NCBI GenBank assembly: GCA_049999765.1 | Contig: JBNGIQ010008887.1 | Coordinates: forward strand, 49,787 to 108,161 | Direction of reading: 5' to 3' | Length of the DNA stretch: 58,375 nucleotides | DNA from: Phaeoceros laevis | Lineage: Eukaryota > Anthocerotophyta > Anthocerotopsida > Notothyladales | Shown: piece by piece, positions 34,601 to 46,244 of the stretch | How positions within the stretch are numbered: the stretch's first letter is position 1 | How the letters are laid out: each line of letters opens with the position of its first letter | Notes under the pieces: model-generated | The model's input: the letters and a program-made list of their open reading frames with translations, nothing else | Database searches by the model: none | What the model was told of the DNA's origin: nothing | Program-made: the position numbers and the translations under genes

Positions 34601-37600
34601 ATGCCGCAAGAAGTCTGCGATGATGCAGTGGTTGCAGCGTCTGGTGTTTGTGAGGAAGTGAAGTCAGCTCATGTAACTGATAGGCCAGCAGATGTAGATC
34701 CCGTAAGACTACCCGCTTTGGTACGTCCTGGAAACTTACCCCCTTTGGTGCGTCCTGGAATGAGTGCGTCTGCTGCAGTGATACATGACTCCGGAAGACG
34801 AGCTACAGAGGGTACTACTTCCGGGGAATCTGATGAGGGCGCTGTGAACGATTCTGGTTCGCTGGAGGTCGAGTTCGAAGCCCTGTATCCCCCACTTCTC
34901 TTTCCGACCCCAACGGACTCCGACCCTCCATCACCAGACCCTTTTCGACCCAGCTCTCCTCTAAGGTGGCGCTTGAAGGCCGATGTGGTTGCACCGGTCG
35001 CTCAGATATTGCATGATACGCCTGTCGCGGGTCTTTTGACCAGGGATCCAACATTTTCAGCAGAAGTAGATGAGACACCAGTCAGGAGGCTTCTCACCAG
35101 GGATCCGACATTTTCAGACCACACACATGGGAGGACATTATTTCTGGAGGAGGAAGTGCCTGTTACAGGGGAACTGAAGTCATTTTCAACGGGTGCTTGC
35201 GATCCAGCAGTGAAGAAGGGTACAGCTCATGATGGTCTTGGAGAAGAATCACTAGACGTTTTCCTTAGCTGCATTTCGTCGAATGGAGATAACTTGGACT
35301 ATTCGTTCGCCCTGGAGTACAAGGGACCTCCTGTCAAGCATTATGTGCCCAAGGTGGAACCGCTGAACCCCCGTGTTGGAGAGTCCAGGGAGTCAGATAT
35401 TAGTCGCAAGCCAATTCCGGTTGTGCTTCCAGTAGATCCGAAGTCGTGGGAAATGAAACTTCCTCCCCGAACAGAGGGTGCGAGACCTGTGATGTACTCC
35501 CAGGGCCCAGCAAATCTGCTGTACAAAAACTTGTCTGGATCCATTCAGGCACCCCTTCCGAGCAGTTACTCAGGCTGGAGTGATGGGAACGGTGCATGTC
35601 GGCAGGAAGTGGTGCATTCACCCAAGAACAAGGAAAGTCCATTTTCTTCACAGTCGAGGGTAGCAGAAGTGGGGAGCAGGAGAAGGGTTCCAGATCCAAT
35701 GCGTGCAGTAATGCTGACAGAGCAGGTTCCCGAAATGCATCCTGTACATAACAAGACATCTCCGAGGGTGTTCCCTGCGCCCATGGACGCTCTTTCTCAA
35801 AAGTCTTCTGTGTCTGTTTCTCGTGAATCTTCGGTTGCCGATTCAGAAGCCTTGGAGTCCGGCTCAGCTACAGCTTCAGGTTCTGCCTCGGTTTCAGCCT
35901 CTGTATCTGCATCAGAGTATCCTTCCCCAACCGGGAAGGTCCCCGAAGAATTGACAAGTTCAGATCTTCATGATTCCGAAAGTTTTGCAGGGTCCGCTCT
36001 GACTATGGACACAGTAGTTGGCTCTGCGAGGCAGCTATCCTACGGGGGGGGAAGGTCAATATCTTTGCCATTGCCAGCTTCATCGCATCACTCAAAGTCC
36101 AACTCTTTGGCAACGGATTTTTCTCAGCAGCTTTTTTTTTCTCCTGTTGAAGAAGGAGGTCCTCCTGTCAGACACAGCAGGAAGAAAAGTGAATGCCACA
36201 GATGTTTGCGAGGGAATCGACTGACAAGAAAGGAACCATGTTTGGTTTGTGGTGCAAGATATTGCAGTAATTGTGTATTGACAGCAATGGGATCGATGCC
36301 AGAAGGTAGGAAGTGCACCGGTTGCATTGGGGAACCTATTCACGAGACAAAGAGGAAACTGCTTGGAAAATGCTCAACGCTTTTAAGCAGGTTACTCAGT
36401 CCCCTGGAAATTCAGCAGATACTGAAGGCTGAACGAGAGTGTGCAAAAAACCAACTGCAGCCACATCAGATTTTTGTCAACAATCAGCCTTTGACAGGTG
36501 AAGAATTGGCTGATCTTTTAACATGTGGCCAACCACCTGAAAAGTTGAAACCAGGAAGGTACTGGTACGATGCACAGTCTGGACTTTGGGGGCAGGTGAG
36601 TGAATTCAAGTTTCAAGACTGAGAATATGATGTCATTTGCCAGTTCATAGCCACAGGTTTGCTTACGATAATATTGCGTTCATCACAGCAAGGAAAAAAT
36701 CCAGATCAAATTATCAGCTCTGGTATAAAACTTGGTGGAACGATTCAAAAAGATGCCAGTAATGGTCACACAGGAGTGCACATGAACGAGCGTGAGCTTG
36801 GGAAGAAGGAACTGCAGCTACTAAAAGTGAGTAGTATTTGATTGCTGGGAATGTACATGGCTTTCAAAGCCCTGATTATTGGTTGGGATGTATCACAGCT
36901 GGCAGGTGTTCATTGTCCACCTGGAACACATCTTTGGGTAGAGGACGATGGTTCCTACAGGGAAGAGGGCCAGAAGGAGCCAAAGGGTAACATTTGGGAA
37001 AAGGTTTGTATACATGAAAGCAATCTAAGCCTGACACTATTCCTATGCTTTTCATGTATATCTTAGTTAACTGGTGCTATTTTTTATCATGCAGCCGAGA
37101 GCCAAGTTGTTGTATCCTCTCTTGTCTTGGCCTATTCCCCGTGCTAGTTCAAAAATCTCAAGAAGTCATCGTGAGGGCTTGTCGAGTCGACATCTGGCAG
37201 AATACCTGGAGCCTAAGAGAGTACAAAAACTTTTGCTTCTTGGTCATGAAGGCTCTGGTAGGAGCACTGTGTTCAAACAGGTCAGTGGTGGAGTTTCCTT
37301 TTCCATTTCTGTAATGGGGTTGGAGGACCTTGCTTTCATGTAGTGTAACCTTACGTCAACTGAGTGATGTGTAATTCCATTATTCTGAGTGCGTCAGTCG
37401 CCTCCTTGTATTTGTCTGGGTTCTTGCAGGTAGTCAATTGTGAACTATTACTTGCTGGTGTGCTGTCATTTCCTCTAGGGACTCTGAGTTCATGTGTCTT
37501 GTGGGCTCGGAACAGGCTAAGTACCTTTTCAAAGAGGGGTTCTCTCCGGAGGAGTTACAGGAGTATAAGAGTCTGATACAAAGTAATGCATACAAGTATA

Positions 37601-39464
37601 TCAGTATCCTTCTCGAAGGCCGAGAACGTTTCGAAGATGCAGACTCAGAGAGTGGAGGCGAAACCTCCACCAACTCTGAAAGTGGGTCACCATCATCTGT
37701 AACCACGAGAGGTGCACTATGTTTTCCAGATCAAAGTTTTAAGATCAATTTTGGTTGCCTTAACAATTACGAACCGGTTTTGATACATTTAGTGATACAG
37801 TGCAACAGTCTGTGAAAGCTTTCTCAGATTATGCTGATTATGTGAATCTCTGGATCCATCTTGTGTTGGTTCTTATTTTCCTCATCTGTCTTACGAAGTA
37901 CTTGCTTTTGATTGCCAGGTGTAGAGGATTCCAAAACCTCGTATGCATTAGATCCAGCACTGAAGAAGCGTGGGGACTTTTTCCTGGAGATAACGGCAAA
38001 TGGCAATCTCCATACCTTTTTTCCAGCAGCTACCCGGGAATATGCACCAGTCGTGGAGGAGCTTTGGCATGATCCTGCAATACAAGCCACGTTCAAGAGG
38101 AAGGATGAGCTTCACATGCTACCTGATGTAGCAGGGTACTTCTTAGAGAAGGTGTGTGCTTGAGGACTTCAATTTGAAGTTGTGCATCAGCAGCCTTAAT
38201 CAGGCGACGTGCCTTTTGTGTTGTTTTGAGTTTGTAAGGTGTTTTTGAAGTAGCTGTAACTGTCTCTGCATCTACGCATGAAGGTGGGGGAGTTGTCAAG
38301 TAATGAGTACGAACCTTCGGAGGATGACATCTTGGCTGCAGAGGGTCTCACACAAGGCTCAGGTCTGGCTCAAATTGAGTTTATCATGGAGGACAAAGCC
38401 CCCCTTTCTGGGCCTTATACTGATGCAGGTGACTCCTCTGTTCCGGTTGGCAGGTAACATACCTTAACTCTCTCTAGCATTTGTCATGCAGCATCTCTGC
38501 CATATGCTTGTCATGTTTCGGAGACACAAGGCAACCACTCACCTTTGCCATCTATTTTTGTAGGTACCAGCTCATTCGAGTTGGGGGTGTGGGGGTGAGT
38601 GAGGGGAAAAAATGGCTGGACATGTTTGAAGATGTTTGTGCAGTAATATTTTGTGTTTCTCTAAGTGACTATGACGAGTTGTGGCCAGACAACAACGGTG
38701 TCTTGCAGAACAAACTGATTCAAAGCAAGGAGTTGTTTGAGAGCATACTACTTCACCCATGCTTCAGAGATACACCATTTGTGCTCTTGCTCAACAAGCG
38801 TGATGTGTTTGAGGAGAAAATTTGCAAGGGTGTACCTTTATCCAGATGCGAGTGGCTTTCTGATTTTCAGCCATTGAAGTCCTCTCATATTACTCCTCAA
38901 AGTGTGGCTCAGCAAGCATATCACTATGTTGTGCACAAGTTCAAGGAGGTCTATACCTGTATAAATAATGCGAAGGGTACCAGTGGACACAAAATTTTGA
39001 CTTTTGAGCTCAATGCCCGAGACCGCTCAAAAGTCAATCAAGCATTCATGTATATACGAGATGTTCTAAAGTGGGAGGAAGATAAGTCTTCAGTTTGTTT
39101 CCACGATTCTTTCTGCACTGATACTACTAGCTCCTTCTCCCCTTTATCTGCCCACCAGGCATTTTACGACTTCAATAACGGAGGTGCTTACCATGGTTCT
39201 GCTGGCTGGTACGTGTATCTGCACCCCTTGTGTGCTGCAGTTACAGACGTGGATAGGAGATTTGCTGACAAAATGCCATGGCTGCAGGGCTGGGAGAACC
39301 ATTTGATGCTCTTAAGAGCTTCTGAAGCGTATTCCCAACACAGGAAGTTCAGGATGTACTTTCACCCTTATGTTCCAAGAACTGGACCTGCTTCCTTCTG
39401 GAATGAACTGACCTGCGTGGTATCACTCGGTAGAGGTAGTCACAAAATCGAAATTGTATTATAG
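34601..39464 (+). CDS. XLG: Extra-large GTP-binding protein (XLG), Galpha-like
   Basis: Eight exons: 34601-36595, 36689-36826, 36899-37003, 37095-37280, 37516-37711, 37919-38151, 38284-38453, 38564-39464, giving about 1307 residues against roughly 850-1000 in known plant XLGs. Residues 1-525 are Ser/Pro-rich and look disordered (repeated LLTRDPTFS at about 145-175, then an Ala/Ser run). Residues about 530-577 are the XLG Cys-rich region ([24 protein letters not shown]). The Galpha-like half has P-loop GHEGSGRST at 796-804, switch-I-like [11 protein letters not shown], a switch-II equivalent [18 protein letters not shown] without the catalytic Gln of DVGGQ, and NKRD at 1085-1088; the TCAT guanine loop is not seen. 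XLGs bind Gbeta-gamma and act in immunity and development with weak GTPase activity. Family-like sequence ends near [10 protein letters not shown] (about 1198), yet the frame continues 108 residues. Confidence 0.93.
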
Positions 39465-40116
39465 TAGCTGTTCGCGTGGCGATTGTTGTAGCACCATTCA
39501 TACCCATCTTTACGTTGTAGAAGCGTTGTGGCTTTCAGAATTCAGCGTCCCAAAGGTAGGTGCCGTGCAGCATCTAGAATGCCCTTCATTACCTCGCACG
39601 TACGACATCCATCCATCTCTCTCTTGTAGTCGACATCCATCCATCTATAGGCTTGTTGTCGACAGCGGACTTAATCTTGTACTTCACTCTATCGAGGAAT
39701 TTTAAGCAGGTGAGAAAGTCAGCGAGACAGGCGTGTGACTGACAAAGCATCCTTACGCCTACACGGAGTGCTTGCCTTCATGTTCGTTCTCCACTTTGCA
39801 TCAACGTCTTTCACATGAGAGTAGGAAAGGCTGCGAAGGTGTGACTACATCATCATAAGCGTCATTGTCTCGAAAACCTCAACTACATTCAAAGCGTCAT
39901 GTACATTACTTACAAGGTCCAACAACATTCTAGTCCATGCCGGAACCTAAAGTTGGAGATCAAACTTCACCGCTTCCTACTCAAATAACGACTTGGCCAC
40001 CATCACTAGGACCACGATCCATGCTTAACCCCCGCTTAACGAACACCAAGCAAGCTTCTTGAAAATCCTGAACCTCGTCTTCACAGAAGAACAGGCTCGA
40101 GTTCCGATATGGAAAT
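39465..40116. other. Convergent 3' region between XLG and VPS2 genes
   Basis: About 650 bp holding the 3' UTRs of two convergent genes. A short imperfect repeat, CGACATCCATCCATCT, occurs at about 39602 and 39632. Nothing else was seen. Confidence 0.5.
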
Positions 40117-40758
40117 TCACATCCTCCTGAGATTGTCGAGGCGAGCTTGAAGGTCACTATCTAATCCATCATCTGGACCAGCAGCAGCACCTGTAGGCTG
40201 TGGCACCTTGGCTGGGGTAGCCTGAGGTGCTGCAGGAACCGAATTGGCAGGGGCATGAACCAACTGAGAATCAAGATCAACTCCAATTTCATCTAGGACT
40301 TGGTTGACCAAGTCCTCGGTCTCTTCCTCTTCCTCGTCGCCCTCGAGCGCATCGTCAATGGCATCTCCCATGACCTCTGTAGTCATTTCCATCCTTTCAT
40401 TCTGCCTCTCAAACTCCATCATGATCTTTTGGAGAGCTGGAAGATTCATCTGCTTGTTCATTTGCCCCATTGCCTTGGTCACACCTTTCATGGCTTCCGC
40501 CATGGCCTGGGTGGACTTCAGTGTCTGAATCCGCAAAGAGATGCCTTGCAGCTGTGACTTGAGTCCGTAAAACTTCGTAATCTGGTGTCTGGTACGAATC
40601 AGGTCCTTTGCCATGACCCTGACTGCTCCCATCTGCCCCTGCTTGGCTGTCTTCTTGATCTCCGCGATCAGCTTCTTCTCCTGCGTTTGCAAACTCTGCC
40701 TTTCCCGTTCGATCTCCCTGATGGACTTGTCGAGCATACGCTTATTCTCTCTCAGAAG
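40117..40758 (-). CDS. VPS2.1: ESCRT-III subunit VPS2 (CHMP2A/VPS2.1), 5' end lost in gap
   Basis: The minus-strand frame ends at 40117 and stays open to the 10-N gap at 40759, giving 213 visible residues starting LLRENKRMLDKS. Family members begin about 14 residues earlier with a basic membrane-binding segment, so the start codon is missing. Visible features are the basic helix 1 region (REIERERQSLQTQEKKLI), TKFYGLKSQLQ, AMKGVTKAMGQMNKQMNLP, an acidic stretch (DEEEEETED) and the C-terminal MIT-interacting motif (LQARLDNLRRM). VPS2 completes ESCRT-III filaments and recruits the VPS4 ATPase in multivesicular-body sorting and membrane scission. An Ala/Pro linker precedes the terminal motif. No intron is visible in this part. 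The truncation is an assembly effect, not evidence of a pseudogene. Confidence 0.93.
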   Translation of the reverse strand, partial: LLRENKRMLDKSIREIERERQSLQTQEKKLIAEIKKTAKQGQMGAVRVMAKDLIRTRHQITKFYGLKSQLQGISLRIQTLKSTQAMAEAMKGVTKAMGQMNKQMNLPALQKIMMEFERQNERMEMTTEVMGDAIDDALEGDEEEEETEDLVNQVLDEIGVDLDSQLVHAPANSVPAAPQATPAKVPQPTGAAAGPDDGLDSDLQARLDNLRRM

Positions 40759-40768
40759 NNNNNNNNNN
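40759..40768. other. 10-N scaffold join cutting two genes
   Basis: Ten N separate the 5'-truncated VPS2 gene (leftwards) from the last exon of an alpha/beta-hydrolase gene (rightwards). Both genes lose their 5' parts exactly here, so much more than ten bases must be missing, or the two contigs are not true neighbours. Confidence 0.9.
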
Positions 40769-40842
40769 GTTGCCTAGTTTCAACCTGTGCTGGAAATCGC
40801 CCATCTGCTTGCCTCTGTCCCTCGCTAACCAAATTCATACAG

Positions 40843-41104
40843 GCAGCGGGACTACTGGTCAGTGCTTGAGAAGCCTCCGCAAGGTATGAGAATTGGAGTG
40901 GTGCGAGCTAGTAAAAGTGATCGATGGAGCCCTGACATCGTCCAAAAGTTGGAAAAGGTCGCAGAGAAGAGCAGACATGGTAGTGAGCACTCGGGGATTG
41001 TATCCTACCATATTTTGGAGAATGCAGGTCATTGGCTTCATAGTGATAATCCTCGCGGCCTGGCTGAAATTCTTGCACCTTCCTTTGTTGAGCTCTCGGA
41101 CTAG
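40843..41104 (+). CDS. Alpha/beta-hydrolase, last exon only
   Basis: After a likely acceptor (TTCATACAG at 40834-40842, or six bases earlier/later variants) the frame reads RDYWSVLEKPPQGMRIGVV, then ASKSDRWSPDIVQKLE and ENAGHWLHSDNPRGLAEIL, ending at a TAG-type stop at 41104. This is the C-terminal part of ABHD11-like alpha/beta hydrolases of plants; the His in AGHWLH is the expected catalytic histidine. The nucleophile Ser exon and everything upstream are absent, since only about 74 bp lie between this exon and the 10-N gap. Substrate unknown. The exon is convergent with the small membrane-protein gene that ends at 41462. Confidence 0.8.
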
Positions 41105-41461
41105 TGCTGGCCACAACAGCTCAAGTAAAAAATGGATAGGCCTTGAAGCCTGAGACAGTTTGCGGTGGTATCAAGTAAGGCCCTTGCAGTCCAGTAGCAT
41201 GATGGAGCTACCGATTGCAGCTAGAATCAGCTATGTATTCTTCGCCTGCTTCACTGAGTTTGTCAAGCATCGACGGCACAATTTTGTTTGCCTGGGGATT
41301 CTTATATCACAAACATTAAGGTCGAGCCACCGTAAGAATGACCGCGAAACACGGACAGGGCACATGAATGGTGGCCGGTCCTTATTTGCAAAAAAAATTG
41401 GGACAGCAACCAGACCCTACTAGTGTAGTTCTGAATCTCTGGTTCATCTGGGAGGGCATCA

Positions 41462-41891
41462 TCAAGAGACCTGTCTTTCCTCGAGCTCCCTAAGAAGCTG
41501 CCTTCTCAGCCGCGCCGCTTCACGATCTAGCTGGACCTCCTTGTACTGCGAGCAGAGGCAGCATGTCAGAACTACGAAGACAGTGAAGATGTCTGGTTTA
41601 CTAGGGTCTCCCTGCCTGTGCAACTCCTTGCTCGTGATTCTCTCACCACTACCCCCCACCTCCCTCCACGCCCTCACCAGACCCAAGGTAAAGGGGAATC
41701 CGTAGACAGGCATGGCCTTCACATTCCAATGCAGCAGAACGATGCCTTAGCCTGGGGAACTTCAAGCCAGGACAAGGACATCTTACCTTCTCTGTTTGGC
41801 GCTCTGCCGCCTGCTTGACGACGTCTTCTCGAAACTTCAGCAGGGCATAGGTGGCTGCCACCATGGCCACAAAAGTGTATATCCTCACCAT
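41462..41891 (-). CDS. 62-residue single-pass membrane protein with charged helix
   Basis: Two exons on the minus strand, 41891-41787 and 41545-41462, join in phase 0 to give 62 residues. After MVRIY comes one hydrophobic segment (TFVAMVAATYALL), then a long charged helix with heptad-like spacing (KFREDVVKQAAERQTEK, then LDREAARLRRQLLREL). The frame is open upstream of 41891 but the first ATG is at 41891. I do not recognise the family with certainty; similar short anchored helical proteins occur in plant mitochondria and ER. The clean splice joining two helix-forming parts argues that it is real. It shares a 347-bp divergent upstream region with MAK16. Confidence 0.65.
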
Positions 41892-42238
41892 GCTCACAGC
41901 AGCAGCTCCTTCCAAAACCAGATTGGAGATCTTCTGTCTGCCCTCACTGGTCGGGTGAACCCACTTTCTCACTGAACTCGCTCAGGGAAATTGACGCCTT
42001 CATGAGGCTTCATCGCTTCAGAGTTTACATCCGAGATCCGTTCCGTCCGGTCTAAATATATCTCAGTTCACACAGCCAGTGCTTCAGCAGTACTACAAAT
42101 AAGTTTATACGTGTCGGGCGAATTAGGCGTAGGGTTCCTAAATCATTAAATGAAAACCTTACACAGTATGGATCCAATGAAGCCCACGTCTCACTAGAGT
42201 CGAGCGCAGTCGGGACTTTCGCGAAATCAGACAGCATC
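41892..42238. promoter_or_regulatory. Compact divergent intergenic region (possible bidirectional promoter)
   Basis: Only 347 bp separate the start codons of the 62-residue membrane-protein gene (-) and MAK16 (+). Both promoters and 5' UTRs must fit here. AT-rich tracts (AATATATC near 42055) are present, but no defined box can be assigned by eye. Confidence 0.45.
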
Positions 42239-43942
42239 ATGCAGCACGACGAGGTCATCTGGCAGCTTATCAACCATGGGCACTGCAGCTACAGAGCCAA
42301 GTGAGTTTGCAGTGGTGACAACTATGTTCAACTTCCTGATGAGGTGGAGGCTGCTGAAAGTTCTGCGAATGGCTGAATCGTGACCTCCGTGTCTGTCGCA
42401 GGACGCAAACACAAAATTTTTGTAGAAATGAGTACAACGTCACTGGGCTTTGCAACCGTAGCTCATGTCCTCTTGCCAATAGTCGCTATGCAACCATCAG
42501 GGAGCAGGGAGGTAATTGAACTAGGCAGTGACTTCGCAATTCCCGCAGTGCCTTTTCACGTGACCTAGTGGCTCCACTTGCTGACTGATCCTTCTTTTGT
42601 TTGGTGGCAGGGGTGTTGTACTTGTACATGAAGAGCATTGAGAGATCATTCACTCCCAATAAACTGTGGGAGAGGGTCAAACTACCCAGAAATTATGCCA
42701 AGGCTCTTGAAACCATTGACAAGTTTTTGGTACTTTTGAACATCTTTTGCAATACAGTCGTGTAGCTTGTGCAAGTTAAGTTGCTCTGGCGCCTTGCAAT
42801 TGGGTTAATGAATCTGACGTTGATGGTTTTTGCTTAATGCTAGGAGCACTGGCCAAAGTTCCTTGTGCATAAGAACAAACAGCGTCTGACTAAGATGACA
42901 CAGTATTTGATTAGAATTCGCAAGTTGGCTCTCAAAGCCAGGTACGCAATTGCAATGACAGCAAGAGCACCCCATATGCCCATATGTTGTGAAGTTGCCA
43001 TGTAATGTTTCTAGTGTTCGGGAGACAACCTGGATTGACTGCCACGTTTTTGGATTGAGCGTTCCTGATTTACAAAAAATGCCTGCAAAGCAAGTTCAGA
43101 GGGAAGCAAGACGAGAGGCCAAAGCTGAGGTTGCTGCAGTTCTTGACAGGGTACGTGAAATGCCATATTACAAGTTGCTTCAGAACGATGCTGGCTCTGT
43201 GTGCTAATATTATGTTTGAACCAGTCTATTGAGAAGGAGCTGCTGCAAAGATTACAAAGCGGTACGTATGGGGATATATATAACTTTCCCGTAAAAGAGT
43301 ATGAGAAAGTGCTGGCCATGGAGGAGGTGGAAGGAGGATACGAGCAGGAGGAGGAAGCAGATGAGGAGGTTGGATACGATTCATTTGTCTCTCGGTGGGT
43401 TGACTTGCAGAGGTACTATCTTGAAAACGTGCTTCTTATTATGGTATCTTATGATTGATGTCAGGAAGAAGAGCCTCAACTTGAGTATGTGGAGGATTAT
43501 GAGATGGAGGAAGAAGATGAGGACATTGAGGATTTTGGAGCGGATTTGCCTGAAGGTGAAGTTTCAGATAGAGCTGCATCTGATGAGGCATCAGATGAGG
43601 AGGGAGTAGGGAAGAAAGCCAAGAAGAGGCCTCTTAAGGTATTCCAGGGACCTAGTAAGAAGGGGTTGGCAGGTGGTGTTGACGATGTTGTTACTAAGAA
43701 GAAGCGACGAGCTCATGTAGAGGTGTGTATTCTCGCTGGAGATTATTGCCCTTTGTTTGAATGTTGGGTTGCACTATATCTTTTAGAGGTTAACAGAGAG
43801 TGCTGTTGTCCACATGTGTTTCAATTGGGTGAATGCCAGCTAACACAATGCTACCAGATGTAAATCTTACCTGCATAAGCTGTGTATGCAGATTGAGTAC
43901 GAAGATGAGCATCAGCCTTCTCGTGCAGCAGAAACGTTCTAG
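42239..43942 (+). CDS. MAK16: MAK16-like 60S ribosome-biogenesis protein
   Basis: Eight exons: 42239-42300, 42402-42511, 42611-42729, 42844-42941, 43060-43150, 43225-43368, 43465-43722, 43892-43942, giving about 310 residues, the family's length. It begins [19 protein letters not shown], the canonical MAK16 start. The Cys cluster follows ([18 protein letters not shown]), then [30 protein letters not shown], the basic segment [25 protein letters not shown] and [16 protein letters not shown]. The C-terminal third is acidic and then Lys-rich, ending [13 protein letters not shown]16 joins early pre-60S particles in the nucleolus. Two junctions are less certain: the exon-5 acceptor was placed at 43059 because it keeps frame and length (an acceptor near 43014 also keeps frame and would add about 15 residues), and the exon-6 donor GAG/GTTGGA was chosen on phase. 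Confidence 0.93.
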
Positions 43943-46244
43943 GTCTCAAGGACCTCTATGGCTTCCCCTCCCAAGGCATGTGTCACTCTGTGATGGCAGC
44001 TTAAGTTTTGACCGCCCTGTAAATTATGTCAGTATGTCCGAGCTGGTGGAGCAGATCCTTGTCAGCTCTATCCGTCTCTGTATGAAGACTTAGTCGTCCA
44101 TGTTGTGAAGAGGGTCTTTTGGACCTTTGATCATCAGCCTGCCAGCTACAACAGCTGCAACAGGAAGTAGGATGTGATCTGGTCTCTTAATCTTGGAGAC
44201 CCATCACCAGATCTGGCCGCGGCCACTTCCTCAGGAGATGTTAGCCCACACAAAAGGTGTGCAGGTCTTCCGCAGTCAGGATTTGTTGCCCTTAACTCTG
44301 GGAAGTTCAACAGTCGGTGCGCCCATTCCAGCCGGACCAGGTATACAGGCGGTGCTATCTGCTGTCTAAGTTTTCTTCCCAGTGCGTTGAAGTATAGCAG
44401 ATGATTGTATCTGGCAACCGAAGTTCTGCTGAGAGCTACAGGTTCCCGCGCCACGAGTGCTGTGAAGGGGGGAGCTGGCCGAGGAGGCGACAGCTCTACT
44501 GTCAGGACTGGAAATCTTTTTGTATCTGCGGCTAGCCATGTTCATTTATTGCATACAGTATGACGTGCCAGACCTTGTGTTACGGTACTGTGGGTCTGGC
44601 AATGGCAGCTTTACACCTTTGCTGTACCTCTGGATTGTCATGTCCTCATAGGTAGGCAGCTCTTTTATGTTGTACAGGTGCACAGCCTTTTACGGGCCTT
44701 ACCTCGTTGTGATGTGCTCGCTGTTTCCAAGGCAGAGCGAACACTGCCGCATGCGCATGTGCCGGCCGCCAACTAAACTAAAGATGGAGAGAGTTCACCC
44801 GAAATCAACGTGTGTGGATGACAGCTTCGCTACGGCGTCAGACAGGAGTGAAAGTTCTAGGATGACGAACAGCTTCGGAAGACTTATCGGAAAGAACGTT
44901 TGGTACGTGCTACTAGTCTACTGTGGATGGTCTAAGGGCTTGTCTGTAAAGACGGAAATAGAGATTTGGAGTGAAGCTTTGGATTCCGTCATGCCGACGC
45001 GAGCTGGGGCCTGACAAACCACACATTTGATTTATATATTCATTTGCGCCGGGTTTGACTCCGCAAACGTCTAGCTATCTAGTAATAAGTCAGTCGCTTG
45101 CGCTCGTTCCCTGTCTGATCCAGCTGCGCGCTTCTCGTGTCAATTCGCCCTCACGCGTCACGCTCTGCCTTCGACAATTCGCACCTTCCTCGCCCTCTGT
45201 TCAGTCTGCTGCTTTTGCCGGGATTAGCCGATATTGCCGTGACCAACGCCACCTAGACTACCGCGATTTTGAGGAAATTCAGGACTGTGTAGAAGCTCCT
45301 TCATGGTTCTCTGTGGCCCTGGGGTGTGATGCTTGCTGTGGGTGTGCCGTTGAGGGCATTTAGGAGATGAAGATAGCTGCTAAGCTTGGAAGCTTGGCTT
45401 TCGTCCACGAGGCTTATTTTCAGGCCTCTGGTCGGTAGGCGAGGTGGGGCAGCTGGCGGCTTGCTGTCACGTTGAATGCGCGTGCCTATCGCGCTGCTCA
45501 TTGTTTTCCGGGCAGTGAAGTACCCAGGGGATTGAATAGTCATGGTGGTCGGGAGCTCTTGAAGGCGGGTGATGTGCTCGTCCTGAAAGGAGGGGCGCAT
45601 ATGTTGACGGCAACAGGCTTTTTGCCGCTCTGAATCCTTGATTGGGGTTTTGTTTAAGGCTGTGTCGAGGTCGAGTGCAGCCTACACTTCACTTAAGAAG
45701 CTGGCAGCCCAACAGAATGAAGAAGTCGCAGTTTCTGGTTGAGGAATTCTAGTCTTTTCGTCAGGTGGACGCTGTTCTTTTGGTCTTCGAAGGGACTTGG
45801 CAGACCTTGGCTTAAAATCCAGCAGCAGGCAGCAGTTTAGGGTTGTTAGGAGGGGTCAGTGATCGATTCCCGAGTCTTCGACCCCGGGGCTGGATGGCCT
45901 GGATTAGCTGCTGTCGGATTGGGGGGGCTTATCAGACAAGGCCAACTAGTAGGGCACTTTTGTGCCGAAGGATTAGGAAGGATTACAGGCGCTCATAAGA
46001 ATGTGCGGCGTCGGCATCGTCGAGCTTTCTCGTACGTAGCTCAGGTGAAGCATAGTAGGATTGCAGGTGTTACAACGTATTTGCTTAGAAGAATGGCAAG
46101 CTGCCCTCAAGTGAGTGAAAAGGCTGATGAATTCACGTGCTCTAATGCTTATTGTTCTAGAGAGGTATGAATTGGGGCTCTGGTGACTTCATGCACAGGG
46201 GGCAAAAAAGGAGGGACGAGGAAAGGCTTTCGAATTGAGGAAAA
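43943..46244. other. Intergenic region upstream of the MOCOS-like gene
   Basis: About 2.3 kb. The beginning should contain the MAK16 3' UTR and the end the promoter and 5' UTR of the next gene. Only short open frames without recognisable products are present. Confidence 0.5.
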
